Source: Saccharothrix deserti
GTDB lineage: Bacteria; Actinomycetota; Actinomycetes; Mycobacteriales; Pseudonocardiaceae
Assembly: GCF_009769385.1 (NCBI RefSeq)
Contig: NZ_VKAB01000011.1
Coordinates: forward strand, 124,001-188,000
DNA length: 64,000 nucleotides
Direction: 5' to 3'
The position numbers and the translations under genes were made by a program. Below the pieces are notes generated by a model. It saw nothing but the letters and a program-made list of their open reading frames with translations. It did no database searches and was not told the origin of the DNA. This document shows, piece by piece, positions 8,200 through 16,623 of the stretch (position 1 is the first letter of the stretch; each line of letters opens with the position of its first letter).

Positions 8200-9264
8200 T
8201 CAGTCGCGGACCGCGACGATGACGCTGGTCGGCGACGAGGTGGGCCGGGTCTCCACGTGGCGCAGGCCGGCCCGTTCGAACAGGGTGATGAACTCCGCCT
8301 CGGTGCGCACCTGGCCGGTCAGCAGGGTGAGCATCACGATGTCCTCGAACTTGCCGAAGTGCGGCACGTCGCCCTCCGGCAGGACCTCGTCGATGATGAT
8401 CAGGCGGCCGTCCGGGGGCAGGACGTCGCGGATGTTGCGCAGGATCGTGACGGAGTCCTCGTCGTCCCAGTCGTGGATGGTCCAGGACAGCACGTAGGTG
8501 TCGCCACCGGCGGGCACCGATTCCAGGAAGTTGCCGCCCACGCACCGGACCCGGCCGCTCACGCCGGCGGCGTCCAGGTGCGCGGCCGCCTCGGGCACCA
8601 CGCGCGGCAGGTCGAACACCACCGCGTGCATCTCCTGGTAGCGCTCCAGCAGGGTCGCGACCAGGGTGCCCTTGCCGCCGCCCACGTCCACCAGGGTCCG
8701 CACGTCGGACAGGTCGTAGGACTCCAGGGTGGCGCCGTTGACCATCCTGGCCATGCTGGACATCGCGCTGTTGAACATGCTCGCCAGCTCCGGGTGCGCG
8801 GCGAAGTAGCTCCACCAGTCCTGGCCGTGCACGTGGTCGAACGAGGGCTTGCCGGTGCGCAGGCTGTGCGCCAGCGCGCCGAAGGACCGCTGCCGCTCGG
8901 GCAGGCCGACGTAGCGGGCCAGGCTCCGCATCGAGCCGGGCACGTCCGAGCGCAGCGTCCGCGCCAGCGGGGTCAGCGCGAAGTGCCGGGGGACGACCTC
9001 GGTGAACACCCCCACGCTGGCCAGCGCGCGCAGCGCCCGGTACAGCGCGTGCGGGTCGCTGTCGGTGGCCTTGGCGAGGTCGTCGACGTGCGTGGGCGCC
9101 TCGCCGACCGCGTCGGCCACGCCGAGCTCGGCCACCGCGATGAGCAGCTGGCTCACCAGGGAGCTGTAGAGCATCTCGTACATGCGGACCGCGGGCGGCA
9201 CGTCGCCGCGGCCTCCCGCGCCGGTCACGCCGGAGACGTCGAGGGGCTGGATGGTGTCGGTCAT
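8200..9264 (-). CDS. SAM-dependent O-methyltransferase, small-molecule type
   Basis: This 354-aa protein is of the plant-like/acetylserotonin O-methyltransferase class. It has an N-terminal winged-helix dimerisation domain (about residues 25-100) and a Rossmann domain with SAM motif VDVGGGKGTL. The IHDWDDEDSVTILRN stretch contains the usual catalytic His followed by acidic residues. The ATG at 9264 has AGGAGA 4 bases upstream. In cremeomycin-type pathways a methyltransferase of this kind methylates a hydroxyl of the aminohydroxybenzoate ring; that role fits here but the position methylated is unknown. It is cotranscribed with the ligase gene, 47 bases upstream. Confidence 0.9.
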   Translation of the reverse strand: MTDTIQPLDVSGVTGAGGRGDVPPAVRMYEMLYSSLVSQLLIAVAELGVADAVGEAPTHVDDLAKATDSDPHALYRALRALASVGVFTEVVPRHFALTPLARTLRSDVPGSMRSLARYVGLPERQRSFGALAHSLRTGKPSFDHVHGQDWWSYFAAHPELASMFNSAMSSMARMVNGATLESYDLSDVRTLVDVGGGKGTLVATLLERYQEMHAVVFDLPRVVPEAAAHLDAAGVSGRVRCVGGNFLESVPAGGDTYVLSWTIHDWDDEDSVTILRNIRDVLPPDGRLIIIDEVLPEGDVPHFGKFEDIVMLTLLTGQVRTEAEFITLFERAGLRHVETRPTSSPTSVIVAVRD

Positions 9265-9311
9265 GGTTCTCCTATGGCAGTGCGTCCGGCAGTGCGTCTC
9301 GCAGTGCGCCG

Positions 9312-11012
9312 TCAGACGGCAGCGCGGTCCCGGTCCTGGCGGTCGAGCACGTCGGCGAACCGCTCCCGCAGCTGCCGCTTGAGCACCTTGCCGGTGGCGC
9401 CGGTGGGGAAGTCGGCGGGTTCGGCGGCGACGACGGCGCCCCTCAACCGGGCCAGGCCCTTGCGGTCGAGCGCGGCGTTGAGCACGCCCAGCAGGTCGTC
9501 GGGCGCGGGCTCGTCCGGGCGCAGCTTGACCGTGGCGAACGGGACGTGCCCGGTCTCCGGCGCGGGCGCCCGCACCGCGACCACCGCGCAGTCGGTGACC
9601 TGGGGGCAGCTCGCCAGGATCGCCTCCTCCAGGGGCAGGCTGTGCACCGGCCCGTCCGCGCCGTGGATCACGTCGGGCACCCGGTCGAGGTGGAAGAAGC
9701 GGCCCTTGCGGTCGCGGTAGACCACGTCGCCGGTCAGCCAGTAGCCCGACGTGGAGGACTTGGTGGTCAGCTCGGAGTTGTTCCAGTAGCCCGGTGTGCG
9801 GGTCGGCGTGCGGACGCCGAGCCTGCCCACCTGGCCGGGGCCCAGCTCGCGGCCGTCGTCGTCGAGGACGGTTGCTCGCCGGACCACGCCGACCGGGGTG
9901 CCGACGCAGCGGTCGTAGTCGTCCCGCTCGGGCTCGCTGACCTTGCGGAACAGCGCCATCCCCATCTCCGAGGACCCCAGGCCGTCGATGAAGCGGGAAC
10001 CGGCCCTGCCACCGCCGCGGCCGGGCCGGTGGCCGTGCCTGATGAGGGCCTTGATGTGCGCCTCGTGAGCCGAGTCGCCGGTGTTGATCCAGCTGTGCAC
10101 GGCCGCGGTGCCCGCGCGGTCGAGGTCCATCGCGGCCAGCTCGGCGTAGGTCTGCGGGAAGGCCACCACGATCATCGGCCGGAACCAGCGCATCGCGGCG
10201 TGCACGGCCTTCCCGGACGAGTCGGCCATCACCAGCGTGGGCAACCCGAGCAGGGTGGCCGTCATCAGGTAGCTGATCCCCGCCGAGTGCGACTGGGGCA
10301 GCGCGGAGAGCATCCGGTTGCCGCGTGCGGACGGGAACGTCCACAACCGGTGCCGCTTGCCGAGGAAGAACTGGCGGTGCGCGAAGATCGCCGACTTCGG
10401 CGGGCCGGTGGTGCCGGAGGTGTGGCAGAGCATGACGGGGTCCTCGTCGCCCGGCGGGTACGGGTAGAGCGCGGGCAGGTCGCGCGGGTCGGCGTCCCGG
10501 TCGGGCATCCGCTCGGCCACGCTCCGGAAGCGCACCGACTCCGGCAGCGCGCCGCTGTCCTGCAACGCGCCGAGCCTGCGCGCGTCGGCGACCACGCCCA
10601 CCGCGCCGACGCGGGTCAGGTACGCCGCCGCGATGTCCGGGTCCATCCGGCCGTTGACCAGGGTGGCGATCGCGCCCAGCGAGCTGAGCGCGAGGAAGTG
10701 GAGGAAGGACTCGACGCCCTCGCCGAGGTACACGCCGACGGGATCGCCCTTGCGCACCCCCGCCGCGTGGTAGTGGGCGGCGTAGGCGGTGCGGATCTCG
10801 ACGAGCCGGTCGAGGCTCAGCGGCTCGACCGTCCCGTCGGGCCGTTGGGCGAACAGGAACGGTTCGTCCCGGGTGGGGCTGACCCGGTGGGCGCGGTCGA
10901 GGAAGTTGCCCACGCCGAGGTCCCGGTCGCCCAGCAGGCGGAGCCGGGCGACCAGCGGCATGGCCGCGGTGGGTCGGATGCGGAGAGGGGACGGGTGGGT
11001 GCTCTGGCTCAT
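9312..11012 (-). CDS. Acyl-AMP ligase-like enzyme, candidate ATP-dependent diazotase (CreM type)
   Basis: This 566-aa member of the adenylate-forming superfamily has the P-loop-like HTSGTTGPPKS, a DGLGSSEMG aromatic-pocket region, the YWLTGDV motif and the terminal lysine motif PTGATGKVLKR. All core motifs are present, so it should bind ATP and form an adenylate. In cremeomycin and aminocoumarate diazo pathways, ligase-like enzymes (CreM, CmaA6) use ATP and nitrite to diazotise an aryl amine. Presence beside CreD/CreE-like genes makes that the favoured reading over plain CoA ligation. No carrier protein or NRPS module is nearby. The start is ATG 11012 with GGAGG 8 bases upstream; an in-frame extension to 11060 lacks a ribosome site. 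Confidence 0.8.
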   Translation of the reverse strand: MSQSTHPSPLRIRPTAAMPLVARLRLLGDRDLGVGNFLDRAHRVSPTRDEPFLFAQRPDGTVEPLSLDRLVEIRTAYAAHYHAAGVRKGDPVGVYLGEGVESFLHFLALSSLGAIATLVNGRMDPDIAAAYLTRVGAVGVVADARRLGALQDSGALPESVRFRSVAERMPDRDADPRDLPALYPYPPGDEDPVMLCHTSGTTGPPKSAIFAHRQFFLGKRHRLWTFPSARGNRMLSALPQSHSAGISYLMTATLLGLPTLVMADSSGKAVHAAMRWFRPMIVVAFPQTYAELAAMDLDRAGTAAVHSWINTGDSAHEAHIKALIRHGHRPGRGGGRAGSRFIDGLGSSEMGMALFRKVSEPERDDYDRCVGTPVGVVRRATVLDDDGRELGPGQVGRLGVRTPTRTPGYWNNSELTTKSSTSGYWLTGDVVYRDRKGRFFHLDRVPDVIHGADGPVHSLPLEEAILASCPQVTDCAVVAVRAPAPETGHVPFATVKLRPDEPAPDDLLGVLNAALDRKGLARLRGAVVAAEPADFPTGATGKVLKRQLRERFADVLDRQDRDRAAV

Positions 11013-11064
11013 GTGCCTGCCTCCGAGGAACGCGGTGTGGCGACGAAGGGGGTGAGACACCGCC

Positions 11065-11104
11065 CCGTTCCGCCCGGCACCCGGTCGAGGGCCGGGCGGA
11101 ACGG
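11065..11104 (-). terminator. Hairpin between the VOC gene and the ligase gene
   Basis: A perfect 14-bp stem joins CCGTTCCGCCCGGC (11065-11078) to 11091-11104 with a 12-base loop. It begins 11 bases after the VOC stop, though ligase and methyltransferase genes continue in the same direction. It probably uncouples the VOC transcript from the ligase operon or lowers read-through. Confidence 0.75.
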
Positions 11105-11114
11105 TGGCGCCAGG

Positions 11115-11483
11115 TCAGCCGGTGTAGATGGTCAGCTCGTAGCCGTCGGGGTCCTTGAACTGGAACTCGCGGCCGCAGAACCCGTCGCACGGCGGCTTGG
11201 TGATGGTCACGTCGTGCTCGGCCAGGTGCGCGGCGAGCTTGTCCGGGTCCTCGGCGTGGATCCAGATCACCACTCCGTGGCCCAGCTGGGACACCGCGTC
11301 CAGGTCGATGACCGACTTGCGCAGGGCCAGCTTGATCGGCTTGGTGTCGAGCACGGCGGCGTTGGGGTTCTTCGAGGACTCCGTGGGCTCGAAGCCCATC
11401 AGCTCGGTGTAGAACCGCAGCGACCGCTCGACGTCGCGGACCTGGAGGGTGAGGAAGTTGGGCCCGATCGCGTTAGTGGGCAT
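11115..11483 (-). CDS. VOC (glyoxalase/bleomycin-resistance fold) family protein
   Basis: This 122-aa, single-domain vicinal-oxygen-chelate protein has the beta-alpha-beta-beta-beta pattern: an opening NFLTLQVRDVERSLRFYTEL and a closing FKDPDGYELTIY, where the Glu is the usual metal ligand position. Such proteins act as dioxygenases, isomerases, drug-binding resistance proteins or metal-dependent lyases. In this cluster it might bind the reactive product for self-protection or act on an aminophenol ring. The sequence does not decide. The ATG at 11483 follows AGGGAGA. It has its own terminator downstream and probably its own promoter in the 146 bases upstream. Confidence 0.8.
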   Translation of the reverse strand: MPTNAIGPNFLTLQVRDVERSLRFYTELMGFEPTESSKNPNAAVLDTKPIKLALRKSVIDLDAVSQLGHGVVIWIHAEDPDKLAAHLAEHDVTITKPPCDGFCGREFQFKDPDGYELTIYTG

Positions 11484-11629
11484 GGAATCTCCCTGCTCGC
11501 CCCGGTGTGCCCACCGGGTAGGGTGGCTGTCCTCCCAGCCTGCCGCCGCGGCGCCGTCCGCCCATCCCGTGTTCGCGCGATAGTCGCGGGATCACGTCCC
11601 CCCGAGCCCTTCGAGTCCTTTGTGGATCG

Positions 11630-14407
11630 TTACGAGACGGCGCTCTCCGGGCCGATGTCGTGCACCAGGACGAGCCGGGTCAGCTCCACGCGGCTGGTGA
11701 TGCCGAGCTTGACGAAGCTGTGCCGCAGGTGGCTGTCCACGGTGTGCGGCGACAGGAAGAGCTTCAGGGCCACCTCGCGGTTGGTCAGCCCTTGCGCCAC
11801 CAGCCGCACCACCCGCAGCTCGGACTGGGTGAGGCTGGACCAGCCCGCGCCGTTGTCCTGGCGGATGCGCTTGCGCACGCCCAGTTCGCGCAGCAGCTGC
11901 TGGGCCCGGTTCGCGCTGCGCTTGGCGCCGCACTCGCCGAAGAGGCCGACGGCCTCGTCCAGGGCCTCCACCGCGGCGACCCGCCTGCCCGCGAACTCCT
12001 CGGCCACCCCCAGGTCGGTCAGGGCGTCGGCCAGGTCCAGCGGGCGCGGACCGGTCCGGTACCGGGCGACCGCCTCGCGCAGCACGCCGGCGTCCCGCCG
12101 CAGGAGTCCCTTGGCGTGCAGGGACGCCGCGCCCAGCGAGACCGCGCCCCGGTTGCGCTCACCGAACGCGCGGATCGACTCGACCACCAGCTCCGCGGTC
12201 TCCGACGCGCCGGTGATCAACGCCAGGCGCACCAGCCGCGGCGCGGCGGCGGGCTCGCGGCTGAACAGCATGACCCGGTCGGGCAGCCGGTCGAGCAGCG
12301 GTTCCAGCCGGGACAGGGCGACGGCGTGCTGGCCGGTGGCCTCGTCCAGCGCCGCCCACGCCCACGGCAGGTACTCCGGCGTGGGCGAGCTGTCGGCGCA
12401 CACCTCCTCGGCGCGGCGCAGGTAGTTGCGGGTCAGCACCAGGTCGTCGCGGCGGATGGCGATCCGTGCCAGCAGGGCCAGCAGGGGCAGGCCGAGCGGG
12501 TGGGCGTTGAGCTGCTCGGAGACCAGCACACCGGTCTCCGCCTCGGCCGCGGCGGCGTCCAGCCTGCCCTCGGCGAAGCGCAGTTCGGCGCGCTCGCGGT
12601 GCCACAGCGGACGCGCCCACCAGGCGCCGTGGCCGTCCACGGAGATCTGCGCGTGCGCCAGTTCGGCCTCGGTGGCGGCGAAATCGTCGAGGGCGGCGTG
12701 CGCGGCGGCCAGCCACAGCCGGGGGAGGTGCACGCGCGGACCGTCGGCGCGCGCGGCGACCGCGACCGCCTCGGTGGCGTGCGCCAGCGCCCCGGTGAGG
12801 TCGCCACGCATCCGGGCGGCACCGCTGCGGGCCGCGGCGGCACCCGCGACCGCGGCGTGGTCGCTCTCCCTGCTGCCGATCAGCACGGCGTCCGCGGCGG
12901 CCGCGTCGGCGCTCACCGCGTCGCCGACACCCAGCAGGGCGTGCGCGTGGGTGGCGAGCAGTTCGGCACGGGCGGGGCTGTTGCCGCTGACGCGGGCCAG
13001 CGCCTGGGCGGTGTAGCCACCGGTGCGCCCGGTGCGGCCGGTGATCTCCAACGCCATCGCCAACCGCAGCAGCACGTCCACTTCGGACTCCGGGTCCAGC
13101 CCCGTGGCCAGCGCGCGTTCACCGAGTTCGATGGCCTCGGTCGCGCGCCCGGCCAACGTGAGCAGCCAGACCCCGTCGGCGATCAACCGGGGCCTGCCGG
13201 GGTCGCCGCTGTCGAGCAGGTCGAGCATCCGCAGCACCAGGTCGGCCTCGGTGTTGGGCGCCATCTCGTGCACCGACTGGCGCACCAGGGTGATGGTCTC
13301 CAGGTCGGTGCGGCAGCCGCTCCGCATCACGTGCTCCAGGACCTCGCCGGACGAGCCGCCCTCCGTCCGCACGACCTGCACCGCCTCGCGGTGCAGGGCC
13401 AGCCGGACCGGCCCGGAAAGCCTGCCGTACAGGGCTTCCCGGATCAGGTCGTGCCGGAAGGACAGGGTGCGCCCGCCGTCGACCAGGATCGCCGCGTCGA
13501 TCGCCTCGCCGATGGCGGGTAACAGCTCCACCGGCGCACGGCCGACCAGTCCGGCGACCTCGTGCACGGTGAACGGCCTGCCCAGCACCGCGCCCGCGTC
13601 GAGCACCCGCTTCGTCGTGTCGGACAGGTCGCGCAGCCGGTGCGCCACCGCGCTGAGGAAGCCGCCGTTGAGCTGCTTGCCCAGCAGGCGGACCCCGCCG
13701 TGGTCGACGACCAGTTGCCCGGAGTCGCGCAGGGTGGTGAGCAGGTGGTCGAGCAGGAACGGGTTGCCGTTGCAGCGCTCGGCGAGTTCGAGCACGGTCT
13801 GGTCCGGTGGCACGCCCAGCACCTGCTCGCACAGGGTGCGGACCGCGTCGAGGTCCAACGGCCCCAGCGGCAGCCGGTGCGCGCCCTCGTCGAGCAACCA
13901 CTCGACGGTGTCCTGCGCGTAACCGCGCGCCGGGGCCGGTCGTCTGGCCAGTAACCACATCACCGGTGCGGAGGCCATGGCGGGGATCAACATGCGCAGC
14001 GCGAGCGCGGACAGCTCGTCGGACCACTGGGCGTCGTCCAGCACGATCAGCAGCGGCCGTTGCGCGGCGCTCGCCTCGATCAGGTCGCCGACCCGGTCGA
14101 CCAGCCGCAGCGCGTTGCGCTCGCTCTCCACGTCCGCGAAAGCCTGTGACAGCAAGGGGCGCAGCACGCTGCGCAAGCTCGCCAGCGGCACCCGGTGGTC
14201 CAGTTCGGTGGCTCGGCCCGCCAGCACGCCGATCCCGGTGGCGCGGGCCTGGGCGGTCGTCGCCTCCAGTACTCCCGACTTGCCGATGCCCGCCGGTCCT
14301 TCCGCGACGAAGCAGGATCCCTTGCCCACCGCCGTCATCCGCAGTCCGGTGTCCAGTCGGGCGAGCACGGGCTCCCGTCCAATGAGCGGACGCATCAGCT
14401 TCTCCAT
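11630..14407 (-). CDS. LAL-family LuxR transcriptional regulator, likely cluster activator
   Basis: This 925-aa protein has an N-terminal AAA ATPase with Walker A GPAGIGKS (residues 37-44) and a Walker B LLIVLDDAQW near residue 120. A long helical repeat region follows, then a C-terminal LuxR helix-turn-helix, LTQSELRVVRLVAQGLTNRE and beyond. This is the size and order of large ATP-binding LuxR (LAL/MalT-like) regulators that commonly switch on antibiotic clusters. Start is taken at ATG 14407 (MEKLMRPLIGRE), 9 bases after GAGAGGA; an ATG at 14425 is possible. Its position between the core genes and the efflux/SDR genes suggests cluster control. The ligand is unknown. Confidence 0.88.
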   Translation of the reverse strand: MEKLMRPLIGREPVLARLDTGLRMTAVGKGSCFVAEGPAGIGKSGVLEATTAQARATGIGVLAGRATELDHRVPLASLRSVLRPLLSQAFADVESERNALRLVDRVGDLIEASAAQRPLLIVLDDAQWSDELSALALRMLIPAMASAPVMWLLARRPAPARGYAQDTVEWLLDEGAHRLPLGPLDLDAVRTLCEQVLGVPPDQTVLELAERCNGNPFLLDHLLTTLRDSGQLVVDHGGVRLLGKQLNGGFLSAVAHRLRDLSDTTKRVLDAGAVLGRPFTVHEVAGLVGRAPVELLPAIGEAIDAAILVDGGRTLSFRHDLIREALYGRLSGPVRLALHREAVQVVRTEGGSSGEVLEHVMRSGCRTDLETITLVRQSVHEMAPNTEADLVLRMLDLLDSGDPGRPRLIADGVWLLTLAGRATEAIELGERALATGLDPESEVDVLLRLAMALEITGRTGRTGGYTAQALARVSGNSPARAELLATHAHALLGVGDAVSADAAAADAVLIGSRESDHAAVAGAAAARSGAARMRGDLTGALAHATEAVAVAARADGPRVHLPRLWLAAAHAALDDFAATEAELAHAQISVDGHGAWWARPLWHRERAELRFAEGRLDAAAAEAETGVLVSEQLNAHPLGLPLLALLARIAIRRDDLVLTRNYLRRAEEVCADSSPTPEYLPWAWAALDEATGQHAVALSRLEPLLDRLPDRVMLFSREPAAAPRLVRLALITGASETAELVVESIRAFGERNRGAVSLGAASLHAKGLLRRDAGVLREAVARYRTGPRPLDLADALTDLGVAEEFAGRRVAAVEALDEAVGLFGECGAKRSANRAQQLLRELGVRKRIRQDNGAGWSSLTQSELRVVRLVAQGLTNREVALKLFLSPHTVDSHLRHSFVKLGITSRVELTRLVLVHDIGPESAVS

Positions 14408-14523
14408 GAGAATTCGTCCTCTCATCCAGCCACGATTACAGAGGGAGTGCGATCTGCGACGCACGGTCACGATCATCCAAGGTAGGCGGTGGCCCCGGAA
14501 AACCGCTGATCGAGTGACATACC

Positions 14524-14557
14524 GGACAATCATCCTGTTTTTTCCGCACCATTGTCC
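14524..14557. promoter_or_regulatory. Inverted repeat upstream of the LAL gene
   Basis: GGACAAT (14524-14530) and ATTGTCC (14551-14557) form a perfect 7-bp inverted repeat with 20 bases between, including a T6 run. It lies about 120 bases upstream of the LAL start, the right place for an activator or autoregulatory site. Confidence 0.4.
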
Positions 14558-14586
14558 TGTGTGGACATAGGGGGACGGGCGCACGT

Positions 14587-14625
14587 CAGCCTTCGTCCGC
14601 GTCGGGCGCGTGCGGACGAAGGCTG
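14587..14625 (-). terminator. Terminator after the SMR efflux gene
   Basis: CAGCCTTCGTCCGC (14587-14600) pairs perfectly with 14612-14625, a 14-bp stem with an 11-base loop, starting 14 bases after the SMR stop. Confidence 0.85.
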
Positions 14626-14638
14626 TGGACCGATTCGG

Positions 14639-14956
14639 CTAGCCCTCGACCAGACGCAGCCCCACGATGCCCAGGACGATCATCGACATGAAGACGACCC
14701 GTCCCGCGGAGAACGTCTCGCCGAAGGCGATGATGCCCGCGATGGCCACGCCCACGGCGCCGATGCCGACCCAGACGGCGTACCCGGTGCCCGCGGGGAG
14801 GTGCTTCATGGCGAGGGAGAGCAGGACGAAGCTCACCAGGGCGCCGGTGATGCCGACGACGCTGGGCCAGAACCTGCTGAACCCCTCGGACTGCTTGAGC
14901 GCGGTGGCCCAGACGATCTCCAGGAGACCCGCGAAGACGAGAATGGTCCAGGCCAT
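14639..14956 (-). CDS. SMR-family efflux protein, SugE/Gdx-like
   Basis: This 105-aa protein has four hydrophobic helices and the opening MAWTILVFAGLLEIVWATAL. It keeps the membrane Glu (in LLEIVWA) that SMR pumps use to exchange cations for protons. The WATALK sequence and overall pattern resemble the SugE/Gdx guanidinium-exporter branch more than the EmrE branch. The start was set at ATG 14956, because upstream in-frame residues to 15004 are hydrophilic and unlike the family. No guanidine riboswitch fold was recognised upstream. SMR pumps often work as pairs, but only one gene is visible. Export of the cluster product or of a cationic intermediate is possible but unproven. Confidence 0.85.
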   Translation of the reverse strand: MAWTILVFAGLLEIVWATALKQSEGFSRFWPSVVGITGALVSFVLLSLAMKHLPAGTGYAVWVGIGAVGVAIAGIIAFGETFSAGRVVFMSMIVLGIVGLRLVEG

Positions 14957-15088
14957 CGTTGTGCCCTTCACTGTTGCCTTGGTCGTGAGCCGCTCGGTCG
15001 TCACGCCCCGCCTGCCTTTCCGATTCCGCCGTGCGCACGGTGGGGCGGGCCGCGCCGGTGTGGAGTCCGCCGCGGCCCGCTACCGTGC

Positions 15089-15829
15089 TCAGGCGTTCGA
15101 GCCGCCGTCGACGGTGATGGACGTGCCGGTGATGTGCCGGCCACCCGGTCCGGCGAGGAAGGCCACCGTGTTGGCGATGTCGGCGGTCTGGCCGTAGCGG
15201 CCCAACGGGATCAGGCTGACCTCGTCCTCGGCGGTCTCGCCGTCGGCCGGGTTCATCTCGGTGTCCGTGGAGCCGGGGTGCACGAGGTTGGCCGTGATGC
15301 CGCGCTCGCCCAGGTCGCGCGCCAGGCCCTTGGTGAAGCCGATGAGCGCCGACTTGCTCATCGAGTACAGCGCCACGCCGGGGTAGGGCACCCGCTCGGC
15401 CAGGCTGCTGCCGATCGAGACGATCCGGCCGCCCTCGGTCATGTGCCGCACGGCCGCCTGGCTGGCCAGGTAGACCGCGCGGGTGTGGATGGCCAGGGTG
15501 CGGTCGACCTCTTCGAGCGACACGTCGTCGATGAGGCCGTAGGGGAAGATCCCGGCGTTGTTGACCAGGACGTCCAGCCGTCCGAACTCGGCGGCCGTCT
15601 GGTCGACCGCGGCGACGACCGCGGCGGCGTCGGTGTTGTCCGCCGCGATGGCGATCCCGCGTCCGCCCAGGGCCTTGATCTGCTCGACCACCTCGTCGGC
15701 GCGTTCCTTCGCGCTGGTGTAGGTGATCGCCACGTCAGCTCCGGACTCGCCGAGGCGCAGGGCGATGGCGGCCCCGATCCCCCGGCTCCCGCCGGTCACG
15801 AGCGCCGCCTTGCCAGCCAGTTCGGACAT
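15089..15829 (-). CDS. SDR-family oxidoreductase
   Basis: This 246-aa classical short-chain dehydrogenase has cofactor motif GGSRGIG near residue 12, NNAG near residue 90 and the catalytic YSMSK. It has the length and order of FabG-like 3-oxoacyl-reductases. The ATG at 15829 follows AGAGGA. It is divergent from a TetR gene, with a promoter and palindrome between them, the standard layout for an enzyme repressed by its TetR neighbour and induced by a small electrophile or quinone. Substrate unknown; it may be a detoxifying reductase. Confidence 0.9.
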   Translation of the reverse strand: MSELAGKAALVTGGSRGIGAAIALRLGESGADVAITYTSAKERADEVVEQIKALGGRGIAIAADNTDAAAVVAAVDQTAAEFGRLDVLVNNAGIFPYGLIDDVSLEEVDRTLAIHTRAVYLASQAAVRHMTEGGRIVSIGSSLAERVPYPGVALYSMSKSALIGFTKGLARDLGERGITANLVHPGSTDTEMNPADGETAEDEVSLIPLGRYGQTADIANTVAFLAGPGGRHITGTSITVDGGSNA

Positions 15830-15863
15830 GCGTCCTCTTTTCTGTGTCGAGTGATACATAAAT

Positions 15864-15895
15864 ACTATGGCCGGCGTGTCGTACCCTTGTCAAGG
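15864..15895 (-). promoter_or_regulatory. SDR promoter with overlapping palindromic operator
   Basis: On the minus strand a perfect -35 TTGACA (15888-15893) stands 18 bases from a -10-like CATAGT (15864-15869). The palindrome CCTTGTCAAGG (15885-15895) overlaps the -35 box. This fits repression by the divergent TetR regulator. Confidence 0.6.
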
Positions 15896-15924
15896 AATTA
15901 CGTGTTGGTCGGTACAGATATGGG

Positions 15925-16542
15925 GTGGTGACCGTGCCCGGACGCGGTAGGCCGCGCGCCTTCGACCGGACGACGGCGCTGAGTCGCGCCATGATGGTGT
16001 TCTGGCAGAACGGTTACGAGTCCACCTCGATGACCGACCTCACCGGTGCGATGGGCATCAACTCCCCGAGCCTGTACGCCGCGTTCGGTTCCAAGGAGCG
16101 GCTCTTCCGCGAGGCCGTGTCCCACTACGACGAGACCGAGGGCGCCGCGGCGGCCAGGGCGCTGCGCGAGCAGCCCACCGCACGTGACGCCATAGCCGAG
16201 GTGCTGCGGATCAACGCCGTGGCGTACACCGACCAGGAGAAGCCGCGCGGCTGCATGATCGTGCTCTCCGCCACCCTGCACGCCGACTGCGGGGAGGATC
16301 TGCACGACCACCTCGCCGAGCTGCGCAGGAGCACCGAACGGGCGTTCCGCGAACGGGTCGAGCGCGGCATCGCCGACGGGGACGTGCCCGCGGGCGTCGA
16401 CGCCGCGACCATCGCGGGCTTCTACAACGCCCTCCTGGAGGGCATGTCGGTGCAGGCGCGGGACGGGGCCTCGCGCGCCGCCCTCAGCGCCATCGCCGAG
16501 AGCGCCATCGCCGCGTGGGACGTGCTCACCGGCGTGCGCTGA
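15925..16542 (+). CDS. TetR-family regulator
   Basis: About 205 aa with an N-terminal TetR helix-turn-helix (ALSRAMMVFWQNGYESTSMTD, then GINSPSLYAAFGSKERLF) and a C-terminal ligand domain. The subgroup resembles regulators with an AcrR/NemR-like core that sense electrophiles. The cysteines in RGCMIVL and HADCGED could act as redox or adduct sensors; this is inference. GTG starts at 15925, 15928 and 15934 are all possible, with no strong ribosome site, so leaderless translation is an option. It probably controls the divergent SDR. Confidence 0.88.
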   Translation: MVTVPGRGRPRAFDRTTALSRAMMVFWQNGYESTSMTDLTGAMGINSPSLYAAFGSKERLFREAVSHYDETEGAAAARALREQPTARDAIAEVLRINAVAYTDQEKPRGCMIVLSATLHADCGEDLHDHLAELRRSTERAFRERVERGIADGDVPAGVDAATIAGFYNALLEGMSVQARDGASRAALSAIAESAIAAWDVLTGVR

Positions 16543-16623
16543 CCAGGGTGCCGACCCGGGGGCGCCGACCCGCGGCGGGCGGGCGTCCACGACGGGACCC
16601 GCCGACCGCGCGCGGGCGGCGGA

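Noticed and set aside
9312..11012. NRPS adenylation domain
   Set aside because: No condensation or carrier domain is attached or nearby, and the protein has stand-alone ligase length.
14639..14956. Guanidine riboswitch in front of the SugE/Gdx-like gene
   Set aside because: The short upstream region shows no recognisable guanidine riboswitch core, and the gene sits inside a biosynthetic context.
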